Shown: positions 1-9,791, numbered from the stretch's first letter. The stretch is 64,000 bases of DNA from Oscillibacter sp. 1-3 (GCF_000403435.2 NZ_KE159709.1:207558-271557); one strand, 5' to 3'. Made by a program: numbers and translations. The notes: generated from the sequence alone by a model not told the origin.

Positions 1-2
1 GC

Positions 3-362
3 CTGCTGAAGGAGTACAAGCGTGAGTGTGTCTGGCAGGCGGACGCCTACGAGAACCGCGAGCTGACCGAGGACGACTTCGTGTTCCGCAGACACGACAG
101 CCGGGATCCCATGACGCCCAGCACCTTCACCTGGAGGTTCAAGATGATCCTGAAGAAGAACGGCCTTCCGGAAAAGTTGAACGTGCATTCCCTCCGTCAC
201 AGCAACGCCAGCCTCCTGATCGCTAACGGCACCGATGTGGCGACAGTGGCCAGTCTCCTGGGGCACAGCCAGCCCTCCACCACGCTGGACACCTACACCC
301 ATGCCTTCGACAAGAACAAGAAAGCGGCCAGCGAGGCGCTACAGCGGGGATTGGACATTTAA
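3..362 (+). CDS. Tyrosine recombinase/phage integrase, C-terminal fragment cut by the window edge
   Basis: The reading frame is open from the first bases, so only the last 119 residues are present. They form the end of a tyrosine-recombinase catalytic domain: the H-x-x-R box (HSLRHSNAS), the second conserved His in LLGHSQPSTT and the nucleophilic Tyr in LDTYTH, in the usual spacing. The first catalytic Arg lies upstream of the window. Such enzymes integrate or excise mobile elements by DNA strand exchange. The piece LLGHSQPSTTLDTYTHAF resembles integrases of conjugative elements and prophages more than XerC/D, but this is not decisive from a fragment. A strong hairpin follows directly. Family call is confident; the element it belongs to is not visible. 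Confidence 0.88.
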   Translation: MLKEYKRECVWQADAYENRELTEDDFVFRRHDSRDPMTPSTFTWRFKMILKKNGLPEKLNVHSLRHSNASLLIANGTDVATVASLLGHSQPSTTLDTYTHAFDKNKKAASEALQRGLDI

Positions 363-374
363 ACGGAGTCTAAC

Positions 375-420
375 ACATAAGCGGCCCCCTGGCAGAGCTC
401 TGCCGGAGGGCCGCTTATGT
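375..420. terminator. Bidirectional terminator between integrase and holin-like gene
   Basis: A long inverted repeat (acataagcggccc at 375-387 pairing with gggccgcttatgt at 408-420) with an inner self-complementary ggcagagctctgcc separates the two convergent genes. The right arm overlaps the 3' end of the minus-strand gene. Confidence 0.75.
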
Positions 421-783
421 ACTATTCGGCGGGGGTTCTTCCTGTGCTGCGTCCGGCTTTGTCGGTTCTTGGGGGATGGAGGAAGATTCCGTCTTGGTGG
501 GTTCGTTCAGCAGCTGTTTCAGGGAGTCGCAGACCTTGGTAAAGTACTTGGCAATGGGCTCCAGAAGGATGCCGCTCAGATACTCCGCCTTTGGCATGTA
601 GTCCGCCACGAAACGGGCTGCCAGCGCGATGGCGCCATACCCCACAAACAGCAGGAGGATCTTTTTGACGCCCCGAAAGAACAGGCCTCTGTCAAAGCCC
701 GACTTCCAGGAGCCGTATCCGGTTCCGATGATTTGGTTGGCGGTCATCAGGACCACCAAGATGAAAATCAGCTGGAGACTCAT
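415..783 (-). CDS. Small holin-like membrane protein
   Basis: A 122-residue protein with an N-terminal hydrophobic segment (about residues 3-20), a second around 42-62, then a soluble Pro/Glu-rich tail (about 90-122). The pattern W-K-S-G-F-D-x-x-L-F-F-R-G-V-K-K-I followed by a hydrophobic helix, and the segment YLSGILLEPIAKYF, resemble Firmicute phage-holin-type proteins that make holes in the membrane for lysis or secretion. No endolysin or other phage gene is next to it, so it may be a domesticated or remnant gene. It converges with the integrase fragment. The ribosome site (AGGAT just before ATG) is weak. Holin is a tentative family call. Confidence 0.55.
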   Translation of the reverse strand: MSLQLIFILVVLMTANQIIGTGYGSWKSGFDRGLFFRGVKKILLLFVGYGAIALAARFVADYMPKAEYLSGILLEPIAKYFTKVCDSLKQLLNEPTKTESSSIPQEPTKPDAAQEEPPPNST

Positions 784-822
784 ATCCTGACCATCCGTTT
801 CTATCAGTACAAGAGTGTATGC

Positions 823-1359
823 TTAGTAATTCTCCGCGTGGACCTCAAAATAAGCCTGGGGATGAGCGCAGACAGGGCAGATGTCCGGGGCGGAAGTACC
901 TACTACGATATGTCCGCAGTTCCGGCACTCCCAAACCTTAACCTCGCTCTTCTTAAAGACCTCCTGGGCCTCTACGTTGCGGAGCAGGGCCCGATACCGC
1001 TCCTCGTGGTGCTTCTCGATCTCGCCAACCATACGGAATTTCGCTGCCAGTTCCGGGAAGCCCTCCGCCTCGGCGGTCTTGGCAAAGCCCTCGTACATAT
1101 CCGTCCACTCGTAGTTCTCCCCGTCAGCGGCAGCTCCCAGGTTCTCAGCAGTGGACCCGATACCCTCCAGTTCCTTGAACCACATCTTGGCGTGTTCCTT
1201 CTCGTTATCGGCGGTCTTCAGAAAGAGAGCGGCGATCTGCTCAAAGCCCTCCTTCTTGGCTTTGGAGGCGAAGTAGGTGTACTTGTTCCGGGCCTGGGAC
1301 TCCCCGGCGAAAGCGGCCTCCAGGTTTTTCTCGGTCTGGGTTCCGGCGTATTTGGACAT
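823..1359 (-). CDS. rbr: Rubrerythrin
   Basis: A 178-residue non-haem di-iron peroxidase that reduces H2O2 using electrons from rubredoxin or NADH-linked carriers in anaerobes; cytoplasmic. Residues about 1-135 form the ferritin-like four-helix domain with the metal ligands in [24 protein letters not shown] and [11 protein letters not shown]. Residues about 140-178 form the rubredoxin-like iron site, [10 protein letters not shown] and [11 protein letters not shown]. Length matches standard rubrerythrins of the short linker type. The start follows a good ribosome site (AAAGGAGGAAC). The gene lies just downstream of the tRNA-Arg terminator, so it needs its own promoter, which I do not see clearly. 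Confidence 0.95.
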   Translation of the reverse strand: MSKYAGTQTEKNLEAAFAGESQARNKYTYFASKAKKEGFEQIAALFLKTADNEKEHAKMWFKELEGIGSTAENLGAAADGENYEWTDMYEGFAKTAEAEGFPELAAKFRMVGEIEKHHEERYRALLRNVEAQEVFKKSEVKVWECRNCGHIVVGTSAPDICPVCAHPQAYFEVHAENY

Positions 1360-1407
1360 GGTAAGTTCCTCCTTTTGAAATTTGAGAAATAGACGCGATA
1401 AGTTATG

Positions 1408-1440
1408 AAAAAGCCCTGAAAACGAAGCTTTCAGGGCTTT
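1408..1440 (-). terminator. Terminator of tRNA-Arg
   Basis: A hairpin of aaagccctgaaa against tttcagggcttt directly downstream of the tRNA on the minus strand, ending in a U-run. It separates the tRNA transcript from rubrerythrin. Confidence 0.85.
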
Positions 1441-1517
1441 TGGTACGCCCGACTGGATTCGAACCAGCGGCCTTCAGAGTCGGAGTCTGACGCGCTATCC
1501 AACTGCGCCACGGGCGC
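1441..1517 (-). tRNA. tRNA-Arg (anticodon CCG)
   Basis: Read on the minus strand: acceptor gcgcccg pairs with cgggcgt, the D-arm is gcgc/gcgc with an AGTTGGATA loop, the anticodon stem is TCAGA/TCTGA with loop CTCCGAC giving anticodon CCG (codon CGG), and the T-arm is GCTGG-TTCGAAT-CCAGT. Discriminator A and an encoded CCA end are present. Promoter and terminator are both visible, so it is a single-gene unit. Confidence 0.95.
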
Positions 1518-1583
1518 GTACCTAAGAGAATATGAACTTGTTTTAATTGGTATTTAGGAGGATCTCCCCTATGTGCCTTAAGC

Positions 1584-1612
1584 AGTATAACAGAAAAATT
1601 CCCCCGTGTAAA
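1584..1612 (-). promoter_or_regulatory. Sigma-A promoter for tRNA-Arg
   Basis: TTTACA, a 17-base spacer, then TATACT on the minus strand, placing the start of transcription about 60 bases before the mature tRNA. Confidence 0.7.
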
Positions 1613-1650
1613 GAGTTTCTTTCGCTTTTTTCCAAAATTTCAAAATATAA

Positions 1651-1690
1651 CCCCTGGGGAGGCCGCTGGAGAACGGCCTCCCCAGGGCCC
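1651..1690 (-). terminator. Terminator of the serA-type gene
   Basis: The arms ccctggggaggccg and cggcctccccaggg form a stem directly behind the stop codon, followed on the minus strand by ggttatatttt. Confidence 0.75.
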
Positions 1691-2857
1691 TCACTCGATT
1701 ACCCGCACCCGGATTACATTGGCCAGGCACTTTACATCCTCAATGACCGCCTGCTCCACCCGAGCTCCCAGGTCTACCAGGGTGTAGGCGTAATCTCCGC
1801 GGGACTTGTTGCTCATGTTCTCCACATTCACGCCGTCCTGGCTCAAGAGCGCCGTGATATTCGCCAGCATGGCCGGTACGTTCCGGTGGATGATGCACAT
1901 CCGCATGATCCCGCTGCGTTCCAGCGAAACGCTGGGCAGATTCACAGAGTTGCGGATGTTGCCGTTTTCCAGGTAGTCCGTCAGTTCATCCACCGCCATG
2001 ACGGCGCAGTTCTGCTCGCTCTCCGGAGTGGAGGCCCCGAGGTGGGGCATGGCCACCACATGGGGAGCCTGCACCAGGCGGTTGGTGGGGAAGTCGGTGA
2101 TATAGGCCGCCACCCATCCGGTGTCCAGGGCCGCCAGCATGGCGTCGTCGTCCACGATCTCTCCCCGGGCCAGGTTGATGAACCGGACGCCGCGTTTCAT
2201 GGCGGCAATGGCCTTGGCGTCAATGATGTGCCTGGTTTTGTCCGTGAAATGAATGTGGATGGTGACGTAGTCCGCCCGCTTGTACAGCTCGTTGATGTCC
2301 TTGACCACATGGATGTGCCGGTCCAGCCGCAGGGCGGCGTCTACGGAGAGGTAGGGGTCGTAGCCGTAGACGTCCATGCCCAGGGACAGGGCGATGTTGG
2401 CTACCAGCGCGCCGATGGCCCCCAGCCCGATGACGCCCAGCGTCTTTTTGTACAGCTCCGGCCCGGCGTAGGCGGATTTGCCCTTTTCCACCACCGTGGT
2501 CACATCTACGCCGGCTTCCACCTGGCTCCGGACCCAGCGGATGGCCCCATCCACATCCCGGGAGCCCATGAGCATGGCGCACAGCACTAGTTCCTTGACG
2601 GCGTTGGCATTGGCGCCGGGGGTGGAGAACACGGCGATTCCCGCCTCGGAACAGCGGTCAATGGGAATATTGTTCACCCCCACTCCGGCCCGGGCGATGG
2701 CCAGCAGGCTCTCCGGCAGGGGATAGTCCAACAGCTTCGCGGAGCGGACCAGAATGCCGTCCTCATTGGTCTCGCTGTCAGAGACGGCATAGCGTTCCGG
2801 ATTAAAACGGTTCAGGCCAACGGGGGAGATCTTGTTGAATGTCTTGATGCGGTACAT
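1691..2857 (-). CDS. serA: D-3-phosphoglycerate dehydrogenase (SerA family, short form with ACT domain)
   Basis: A 388-residue NAD-dependent dehydrogenase, likely oxidising 3-phosphoglycerate to 3-phosphohydroxypyruvate in serine synthesis. Visible parts are the substrate-binding half (1-90), a Rossmann domain with LGVIGLGAIGALVAN (about 143), the catalytic Arg in NLARGEIVDDDA, the catalytic His in MPHLGAST, and a C-terminal ACT domain (about 315-388) for effector binding. The frame is open upstream, but AGGAGG sits seven bases before this ATG, and the N-terminus from here fits the family. No serB or serC is adjacent. It lacks the long intervening domain of large SerA forms. Confidence 0.9.
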   Translation of the reverse strand: MYRIKTFNKISPVGLNRFNPERYAVSDSETNEDGILVRSAKLLDYPLPESLLAIARAGVGVNNIPIDRCSEAGIAVFSTPGANANAVKELVLCAMLMGSRDVDGAIRWVRSQVEAGVDVTTVVEKGKSAYAGPELYKKTLGVIGLGAIGALVANIALSLGMDVYGYDPYLSVDAALRLDRHIHVVKDINELYKRADYVTIHIHFTDKTRHIIDAKAIAAMKRGVRFINLARGEIVDDDAMLAALDTGWVAAYITDFPTNRLVQAPHVVAMPHLGASTPESEQNCAVMAVDELTDYLENGNIRNSVNLPSVSLERSGIMRMCIIHRNVPAMLANITALLSQDGVNVENMSNKSRGDYAYTLVDLGARVEQAVIEDVKCLANVIRVRVIE

Positions 2858-2944
2858 GGCAATTGCCTCCTGGGCGGCCCCAGCGGGCCGCGTTACTTGC
2901 CCGGGAACGTGCGGCGCTGGCGCCGCTTCCCCGGCAGCACCTTT

Positions 2945-2974
2945 ATTATAGGCACTTGAAAGGGGAGGGGTCAA
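2945..2974 (-). promoter_or_regulatory. Sigma-A promoter for serA
   Basis: TTGACC, an 18-base spacer and TATAAT on the minus strand, about 90 bases upstream of the serA start codon. Confidence 0.7.
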
Positions 2975-3099
2975 TGTGCGGAGGGACGAAAAAAAGGGCC
3001 GGAGGGGCGAAATTCTTGGTAAAAAAGGTATGACCTCGAAAAAGCGGCATTTTGACGGATAAAAAAGGCTGAAAACTTGAAAAGATGTGGATTTTTCCA

Positions 3100-3128
3100 T
3101 TGAAATGCTGGGAAAATAAGGCTATAAT
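3100..3128 (+). promoter_or_regulatory. Sigma-A promoter for typA
   Basis: TTGAAA, a 17-base spacer, then TATAAT. Transcription would begin near 3135, leaving an unusually long leader of about 220 bases before typA. That leader contains several GC-rich stems (for example ccccgcctgatggcggg and ggcgcttcgcgcc) and no U-tailed terminator. Confidence 0.8.
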
Positions 3129-3356
3129 TAAAAAACGTATGTAAAATGGGAAGTCCCGAGCCCGGATACGCCGAGGTCCGGCCCTGCCGGAAAACTGTCC
3201 CCGCCTGATGGCGGGACTCCTCTTTTCTCTGGTGTTCCGCCTCTCCCTGCAAAATCTCCGGTTTTGCGGGGTTTCGTAATCCAAAAGACGGCGCTTCGCG
3301 CCGCCCCGTCAAAGATGGGGCCTCGTAATCTTGCCGTAGGACAAAGGAGATCATTT

Positions 3357-5177
<1,821 letters not shown>

Positions 5178-5350
5178 GGGGGGAGCAGGCTCCCCCCTTA
5201 GCCCCCGCCAGTGACGTCGGTCACTGGTGTGCACACCCTGGGGGTGCGCGGGTCGAGGTATTTTCGGCAGGCACATGTCCTGCCGAAAATGATTGAAATT
5301 TCTTGATTTGCCTCCGGCAAATCAACCGGGGAAACCGCAGGTTTCCCCGG
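5178..5350. repeat. Ladder of consecutive palindromes after typA
   Basis: Immediately behind the typA stop come ggggggag/ctcccccc (5177-5198), ccagtgac/gtcactgg (about 5208-5227), gtgtgcacac (5228-5237), ttttcggcagg/cctgccgaaaa (5261-5289), gatttgcc/ggcaaatc (5305-5323) and ccggggaaacc/ggtttccccgg (5326-5350). None has a good U-tail on the plus strand. They may stabilise the mRNA 3' end, act as weak terminators, or be a remnant of a repeat element. No gene is seen here. Confidence 0.7.
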
Positions 5351-5519
5351 GCCCCCTTCCTGCGGGAAGCCAATGTGACACAAATGAACACCCGAGAGGA
5401 AACACGATTGTAAAGATCGTGCTTTTTCTTTTATCCAATATCCAAATGGAGGTCCTTAGGCCTGCTGAATTGCACCCCATTTGTCAGACAGTGCAATAGT
5501 AAATCAACACAATCGATTG

Positions 5520-5548
5520 TTGACGATTAAGATGTTTCATGTTATAAT
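5520..5548 (+). promoter_or_regulatory. Consensus sigma-A promoter for a noncoding RNA
   Basis: TTGACG, a 17-base spacer, TATAAT. No open frame with a ribosome site follows within the next 150 bases, but a strong terminator does. Confidence 0.8.
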
Positions 5549-5554
5549 ATACAT

Positions 5555-5710
5555 AATGTGAATTTCTCCGGAAGTCTTTGTGCTTGCCCCACCCACAATA
5601 TCCCAATTCTGCTTCCAGTTTTGTCCCTGTGGGAACAGCGTTGAGATCAAGTGCTGAGTAAAAAGAAGAGTCCAGAGTAGTTCATTGCGAATTACTCCGG
5701 GTTCTTTTTT
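5555..5710 (+). ncRNA. Candidate structured noncoding RNA (6S-like)
   Basis: A perfect promoter at 5520 and a strong terminator (stem 5667-5683 with 5689-5705, then U-run to 5710) delimit a transcript of about 155 bases without a convincing ORF. Bases 5560-5571 (gaatttctccgg) can pair with 5672-5683 (ccagagtagttc) to close a long irregular hairpin. Inside it gtgcttg (about 5580) pairs with caagtgc (about 5648), and cccac pairs with gtggg. Closing stem, central bubble and apical stem resemble 6S RNA, which binds RNA polymerase, though this one is short for 6S. I cannot run a covariance search, so the class is open; the transcription unit itself is well supported. Confidence 0.55.
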
Positions 5711-5969
5711 GTTGCCCTTTTGGCAACGGGCGAGGGGTAATTCGGATGATTTTTACATGAAAATTGAGAGTCGGTGCCTGCCTCGTCACTGGAAAAGCCC
5801 TGTAGGGAGGGCGTTGGGAGTGAGTTTGGAAGGGTGCGCCGTGGCCAATCTTGAGCGAAAAAGTGCCCAAACGAAAAGCCGGCGGGACAGCTTTTGCAGA
5901 TCGTTCTCCCAGGGGACGAGGTATCTTTCGCAACGGAAGAGCCCGCGGCATTGCCGCAGGCTCTTTTTC
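5711..5969 (+). promoter_or_regulatory. Leader with terminator in front of the NSS transporter (attenuator candidate)
   Basis: Between the ncRNA terminator and the transporter ATG lie about 285 bases with no gene. They begin with a small hairpin (gttgccc/ggcaac, 5711-5727) and end in an intrinsic terminator (agagcc-cgcgg/ccgc-aggctct, 5938-5964, then UUUU) only about 30 bases before the start codon. A terminator in that place usually means transcription is attenuated by a ligand, tRNA or protein. I see no intact T-box sequence and no riboswitch core I recognise. The hairpin could instead end an unseen upstream small RNA. Confidence 0.45.
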
Positions 5970-5997
5970 AGCATGGAGAAAAGAGAGGAATTGATTT

Positions 5998-7359
5998 ATG
6001 AAACGGGAGCATTTCCAATCCAGGCTCGGATTTTTGCTGGTGAGCGCAGGGTGCGCCGTGGGCATCGGAAACGTGTGGAAATTTCCATACGTCACCGGTG
6101 AGAACGGCGGCGGCGTGTTTGTGCTGTTTTACCTGCTGTTCCTGGTAATCATGGGCGTGCCGGTGCTGACCATGGAGCTGGCGGTGGGCCGGGCCAGCCG
6201 CAAGAGCGCCGTGCTGAGCTACAAGGCCCTGGAGCCGGCGGGCAGCAAGTGGCATATCCACGGCTGGTTCTGCGTGGCGGGCTGCTGCCTTTTGATGATG
6301 TTCTATACCACCGTCTCCGGCTGGATGCTGGGATATTTCTTCAAGTTTGCCGCCGGGGCCTTCACAGGTCTGGAGGGCGAGGCGGTGGACAATATGTTCT
6401 TTGTGGGGATGCTGGGGAACCCGGCGGAGATGACTGTCTGGATGGTGGTCACCGTGCTGGCTGGTTTCCTGATTTGCAGCTTTGGCCTGCAAAAGGGCCT
6501 GGAGCGCATTACCAAGGTAATGATGGTGGGTCTTTTGGCCCTGATTGCCGTGCTGGCTGTCCACAGCCTGACTTTACCCGGCGGCATGGAGGGCGTGAAG
6601 TTCTACCTTCTTCCGGATTTCCGGCAGGCCGCCGAGATGGGTATGGGCAATGTGATTACCGCCGCCATGAATCAGGCCTTTTTCACCCTGAGCCTGGGCA
6701 TCGCCGCCATGGAGGTCTTCGGCAGCTATATGAGCCGGGACCACACCCTCACCAGCGAGGCAATTCGCATCTGCTCGCTGGATACCTTTGTAGCGCTGAT
6801 GGCGGGCCTCATCATCTTCCCGGCCTGCACAGCCTTCGGTGTCCGGCCGGACAGCGGCCCCTCCCTGATTTTCATCACCCTGCCCAAGGTATTTTTGAAC
6901 ATGGCTGGCGGACGGCTGTGGGGAGCGCTGTTCTTCCTGTTCATGACCTTTGCCAGTTTCTCCACAGTCATCGCCGTATTTGAGAATCTCCAGGCCAACT
7001 GCATTGATAACTTCGGCTGGAGCCGGAGGAAGGCCACCTTGATTAACTGCGTGCTGATTCTCGTCGCCAGCTTCCCCTGCGTCCTGGGCTTCAACGTCTG
7101 GAGCGATCTCCAGATTATCGGAGGCCGAGGCGTGCTGGACAGCGAGGACTTTCTGGTGTCCAACCTGCTGCTGCCCCTGGGGTCCCTGGTGTACCTGCTG
7201 TTCTGCGTCAGCAGGTGGGGATGGGGCTACGACAAGTATCTGGAGGAGGCCAACGCCGGCCAGGGTGTGAAAATGCCCCATTGGCTGAAGCCTTACTTTC
7301 TGTATGTACTGCCGGTTTTGATTCTGGTGATTCTGATCCAGGGACTGATTCCCTCATAA
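5998..7359 (+). CDS. Sodium-dependent transporter of the NSS (SNF) family
   Basis: A 453-residue inner-membrane Na+-coupled symporter, probably for an amino acid or amine. The N-terminus has the NSS signature: RLGFLLVSAGCAVGIGNVWKF then PYVTGENGGGVFVLFY, holding the unwound TM1 that binds Na+ and substrate. About 11-12 membrane segments follow, and the protein ends soon after the last one, as in bacterial LeuT-like members. An AGAGAGGA ribosome site supports this start. A terminator hairpin lies about 30 bases upstream, so expression may be controlled by attenuation. Substrate cannot be predicted. The gene converges with a MATE transporter across a shared terminator. Confidence 0.93.
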   Translation: MKREHFQSRLGFLLVSAGCAVGIGNVWKFPYVTGENGGGVFVLFYLLFLVIMGVPVLTMELAVGRASRKSAVLSYKALEPAGSKWHIHGWFCVAGCCLLMMFYTTVSGWMLGYFFKFAAGAFTGLEGEAVDNMFFVGMLGNPAEMTVWMVVTVLAGFLICSFGLQKGLERITKVMMVGLLALIAVLAVHSLTLPGGMEGVKFYLLPDFRQAAEMGMGNVITAAMNQAFFTLSLGIAAMEVFGSYMSRDHTLTSEAIRICSLDTFVALMAGLIIFPACTAFGVRPDSGPSLIFITLPKVFLNMAGGRLWGALFFLFMTFASFSTVIAVFENLQANCIDNFGWSRRKATLINCVLILVASFPCVLGFNVWSDLQIIGGRGVLDSEDFLVSNLLLPLGSLVYLLFCVSRWGWGYDKYLEEANAGQGVKMPHWLKPYFLYVLPVLILVILIQGLIPS

Positions 7360-7372
7360 GCGGTCACGGAGA

Positions 7373-7405
7373 AACCCCCGCTCTGCCGTCGGCAGGGCGG
7401 GGGTT
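7373..7405. terminator. Bidirectional terminator between NSS and MATE genes
   Basis: A long stem of aacccccgctctgcc against ggcagggcgggggtt lies between the two convergent stop codons. Confidence 0.85.
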
Positions 7406-7411
7406 GTTCGT

Positions 7412-8752
7412 CTATTCCCGCAGGCCCATGGTCTCCCATTTGTGGCCCAGAAAGCGGGGAAGAAAGAAGGCGATGCGAAGAATCCAGTCCACAAACATGG
7501 CCATCCAGATACCCAGCACACCAAAGCCCAGGTGCCGGCCCAGCAGGATGCCGAAGCCCACACGCATGGTCCACATGGACACGGTGGAGACCACCATGGT
7601 GAACCGGGTGTCCCCGGCGGCCCGGAGGGCCTGGGGCAGGGTGAAAGACAGGGGCCAGATCAAAACGCCCATGACGCCGTGCATCCACACGATCTGCCGG
7701 GCATAGCCCGCCGCCTCGTCGGACACGTTGTACAGCCGCAGAAGCAGCGGCAAAGAGACAAGCGTGACGGCGATGAACACCGCCATGAAGAGATAGGTGT
7801 ACTTCATCAGCTTGCTGGTGTAGGACCGGGCCTTTTCATAGCTGCCTGCCCCGATGCAGCGGGAGACCACCGTCACAATGGCAAGGCCCAGGGCGTTGCC
7901 CGCCACGCACTGGAAGGAGGCCAGATTGTTGCCGATGGCGTTGGCCGCCACAGAGGCGGTGCCCAGCACAGACACGGTGGACAGCAGCAGGATCTTGCCC
8001 AGCTGGAACATGCTGCTCTCCAGCCCGTTGGGCACGCCGAAGCGCAGGATGTTCCGCACCACGTAGCGGTCATGGCGGAGGGTGAAGTGCTCCACCCGCA
8101 TGGGCAGGCCCGGGCGGCGCAGCAAGATTACCATGACGGCCGCCGCCGCCAGCCGGGACACCACAGTGGGAATGGCCACGCCCTCCACACCCATGTGAAA
8201 GCCGAAGATCAAAAGGGCGTTGCCCGCCACGTTGACGGCGTTCATCCCCAGGGAGACCCACATGGAGATTCGGGAGTTGCCCATGACCCGGAAGAGGGCC
8301 GCCCCGGCGCTGTAAATGGCCAGGAAGGGGGTGGAGGATTCCACAATGAGGTAGTAGGTGTTGGCATAGGCGGCCACGTCCGGCTCCACCTGGCCGAAGA
8401 CCGTGCCCAGCACGAAGCCCCTTCCCAGGTAGAACAGCAGCGTAATCAGCAGGGAGACCTCCCCCATGAACAGCAGCAGCTGGGCGCTGGAGTGGCCGGC
8501 CTTCTCCGGCTCCCGGCGGCCCAGGTACTGCCCCGCGATGGCGGCGCCGCCGGTGGCCAGAGCCGCGAAGGCGTTGACCAGCAGCACGTTTACCGTGTCC
8601 ACCAGAGACACGGCGGAGATGGCCGCCTCTCCCACCTGGGAGACCATCACGGAGTCAAAGAGACCCACGGTGATGGCCAGCAGCTGCTCGATGACCAGCG
8701 GCACAATGAGCCGCCGCAGGTCCTGTCCGGAAAATTCGATTTCAGTTTGCAT
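7412..8752 (-). CDS. MATE family multidrug/toxin efflux transporter
   Basis: A 446-residue polytopic membrane protein with about 12 predicted helices in two MatE halves (roughly 15-215 and 235-440). Early motifs are typical of the family: LVIEQLLAITVGLFDSVMVSQVG and, in the second half, FGVPNGLESSMFQLGKILL and AANAIGNNLASFQ. Such proteins expel cationic compounds by H+ or Na+ exchange; the true substrate is unknown. It sits 22 bases behind an AraC-type activator gene on the same strand, so the pair is probably one operon in which the regulator controls its own efflux pump. Confidence 0.93.
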   Translation of the reverse strand: MQTEIEFSGQDLRRLIVPLVIEQLLAITVGLFDSVMVSQVGEAAISAVSLVDTVNVLLVNAFAALATGGAAIAGQYLGRREPEKAGHSSAQLLLFMGEVSLLITLLFYLGRGFVLGTVFGQVEPDVAAYANTYYLIVESSTPFLAIYSAGAALFRVMGNSRISMWVSLGMNAVNVAGNALLIFGFHMGVEGVAIPTVVSRLAAAAVMVILLRRPGLPMRVEHFTLRHDRYVVRNILRFGVPNGLESSMFQLGKILLLSTVSVLGTASVAANAIGNNLASFQCVAGNALGLAIVTVVSRCIGAGSYEKARSYTSKLMKYTYLFMAVFIAVTLVSLPLLLRLYNVSDEAAGYARQIVWMHGVMGVLIWPLSFTLPQALRAAGDTRFTMVVSTVSMWTMRVGFGILLGRHLGFGVLGIWMAMFVDWILRIAFFLPRFLGHKWETMGLRE

Positions 8753-8774
8753 GGTTTCCCTCTTTTCACACCCC

Positions 8775-9623
8775 TCAGCGGAACTCCCGGGGACTCATGT
8801 GGAAGGTGTTCTGAAAGGCCCGCAGGAAGGTGGAGTACTCCGAAAAGCCCGCCTGCTCCGCCGCCTTCATCACCGGCACGCCGGAGCGGATCAGCTCCCC
8901 GGCCCGCAGCAGCCGCTTCTGGCTGATGTACTGGTGGACCGTGTAGCCGGAGACGGCCTTGAAGCGGTGCATCAGGTAGTAGCGGCTGAGATAGAACCGC
9001 TTGGAGAGGCTCTCCACGGTGAGCTCCTCCTCCAGGTGGGCGGCGATGTACTTGAGGATCTCCTCGATCTTGGGGTCCACCCGGTAGCTGTCCCGCTCCT
9101 CCTGGGCGGTGCGGCTGCGGAGAATGTCCCGGTTCACGCCGATCAGCAGCTGCTGGCAGAGGGTGTCCGCCAGACGGCCGGCGGCGAATTCCTGGGACCG
9201 CAGGGCCTCCTCCAACCGCTGAATGTCCTTCATGTACTCCAGCCGCCGCTCCGGATTGGTGCGCAGCAGGTGAAAGCCCCGCTCCCGGGTGGTGTGGAAG
9301 CAGGCGTCCAGGGCCTCCTCCGGGTCGCTCCGGTCTGCCAGCCACTCCCGGCCCAGCCAGACTACCACCCGCTCATAGGGCTCCGAGGGGTCGATGACGG
9401 GCCGGTGGATCATGTTGTGCTGTACCAGCAGCACATCCCAGGGGCGGAGAAAATAGGTGACGCCTTCCACCACATAGGTGACCTTGCCGCCCAACAGCAA
9501 AATCAGCTTGTCAAACTCGTGGTAATGGTAATCCAGCTTTGGCGCGCGGCTGTCCTTCAGGTGGAACAGGCGGAAGCCCTCGTTGAGATAGCCCCGCTTT
9601 CCAACCTCGCTCCGATCCAGCAT
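8775..9623 (-). CDS. AraC family transcriptional regulator with cupin sensor domain
   Basis: A 282-residue regulator. The N-terminal half (about 15-110) is a cupin-like sensor (KLDYHYHEFDKLILLLGGKV, DVLLVQHNMIHRP), and the C-terminal about 95 residues hold two AraC helix-turn-helices, with TVESLSKRFYLSRYYLMHRF and VMKAAEQAGFSEYSTFLRAF. Length is normal for the family. It is the first gene of a two-gene unit with the MATE transporter. The ligand is not predictable. The AraC-MATE pairing suggests inducible export of a toxic compound. Confidence 0.92.
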   Translation of the reverse strand: MLDRSEVGKRGYLNEGFRLFHLKDSRAPKLDYHYHEFDKLILLLGGKVTYVVEGVTYFLRPWDVLLVQHNMIHRPVIDPSEPYERVVVWLGREWLADRSDPEEALDACFHTTRERGFHLLRTNPERRLEYMKDIQRLEEALRSQEFAAGRLADTLCQQLLIGVNRDILRSRTAQEERDSYRVDPKIEEILKYIAAHLEEELTVESLSKRFYLSRYYLMHRFKAVSGYTVHQYISQKRLLRAGELIRSGVPVMKAAEQAGFSEYSTFLRAFQNTFHMSPREFR

Positions 9624-9760
9624 GGGTTCACCTCCGGAATTTTCTAGGTTGAAGCGTTATGACTATACCGCACTTTTTGCGGTTTTACAACCGGGATTCC
9701 GCACAAAACCATGCAAATATTCTGCTTCTCTTTGGGCAAAAGGCCATTGTCCGCCCGGGA

Positions 9761-9791
9761 AAAACCGCCGGAAGCGGTCGGCTTCCGGCGG
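9761..9791 (-). terminator. Terminator of the COG2509 / 2-hydroxyacid dehydrogenase operon
   Basis: An 11-bp perfect stem (ccgccggaagc/gcttccggcgg) followed on the minus strand by a UUUUU run, 17 bases behind the stop codon. Confidence 0.9.

Noticed and set aside
5711..5997. T-box leader for the NSS transporter
   Set aside because: I looked for the T-box core (AGGGTGG-ACCGCG) before the terminator and found only loose likeness (aagggtgcgccg), in the wrong place. A ligand cannot be named.
7442..8926. A 494-codon plus-strand frame opposite the MATE gene
   Set aside because: Antisense shadow with no start signal; the MATE and AraC genes explain the region.
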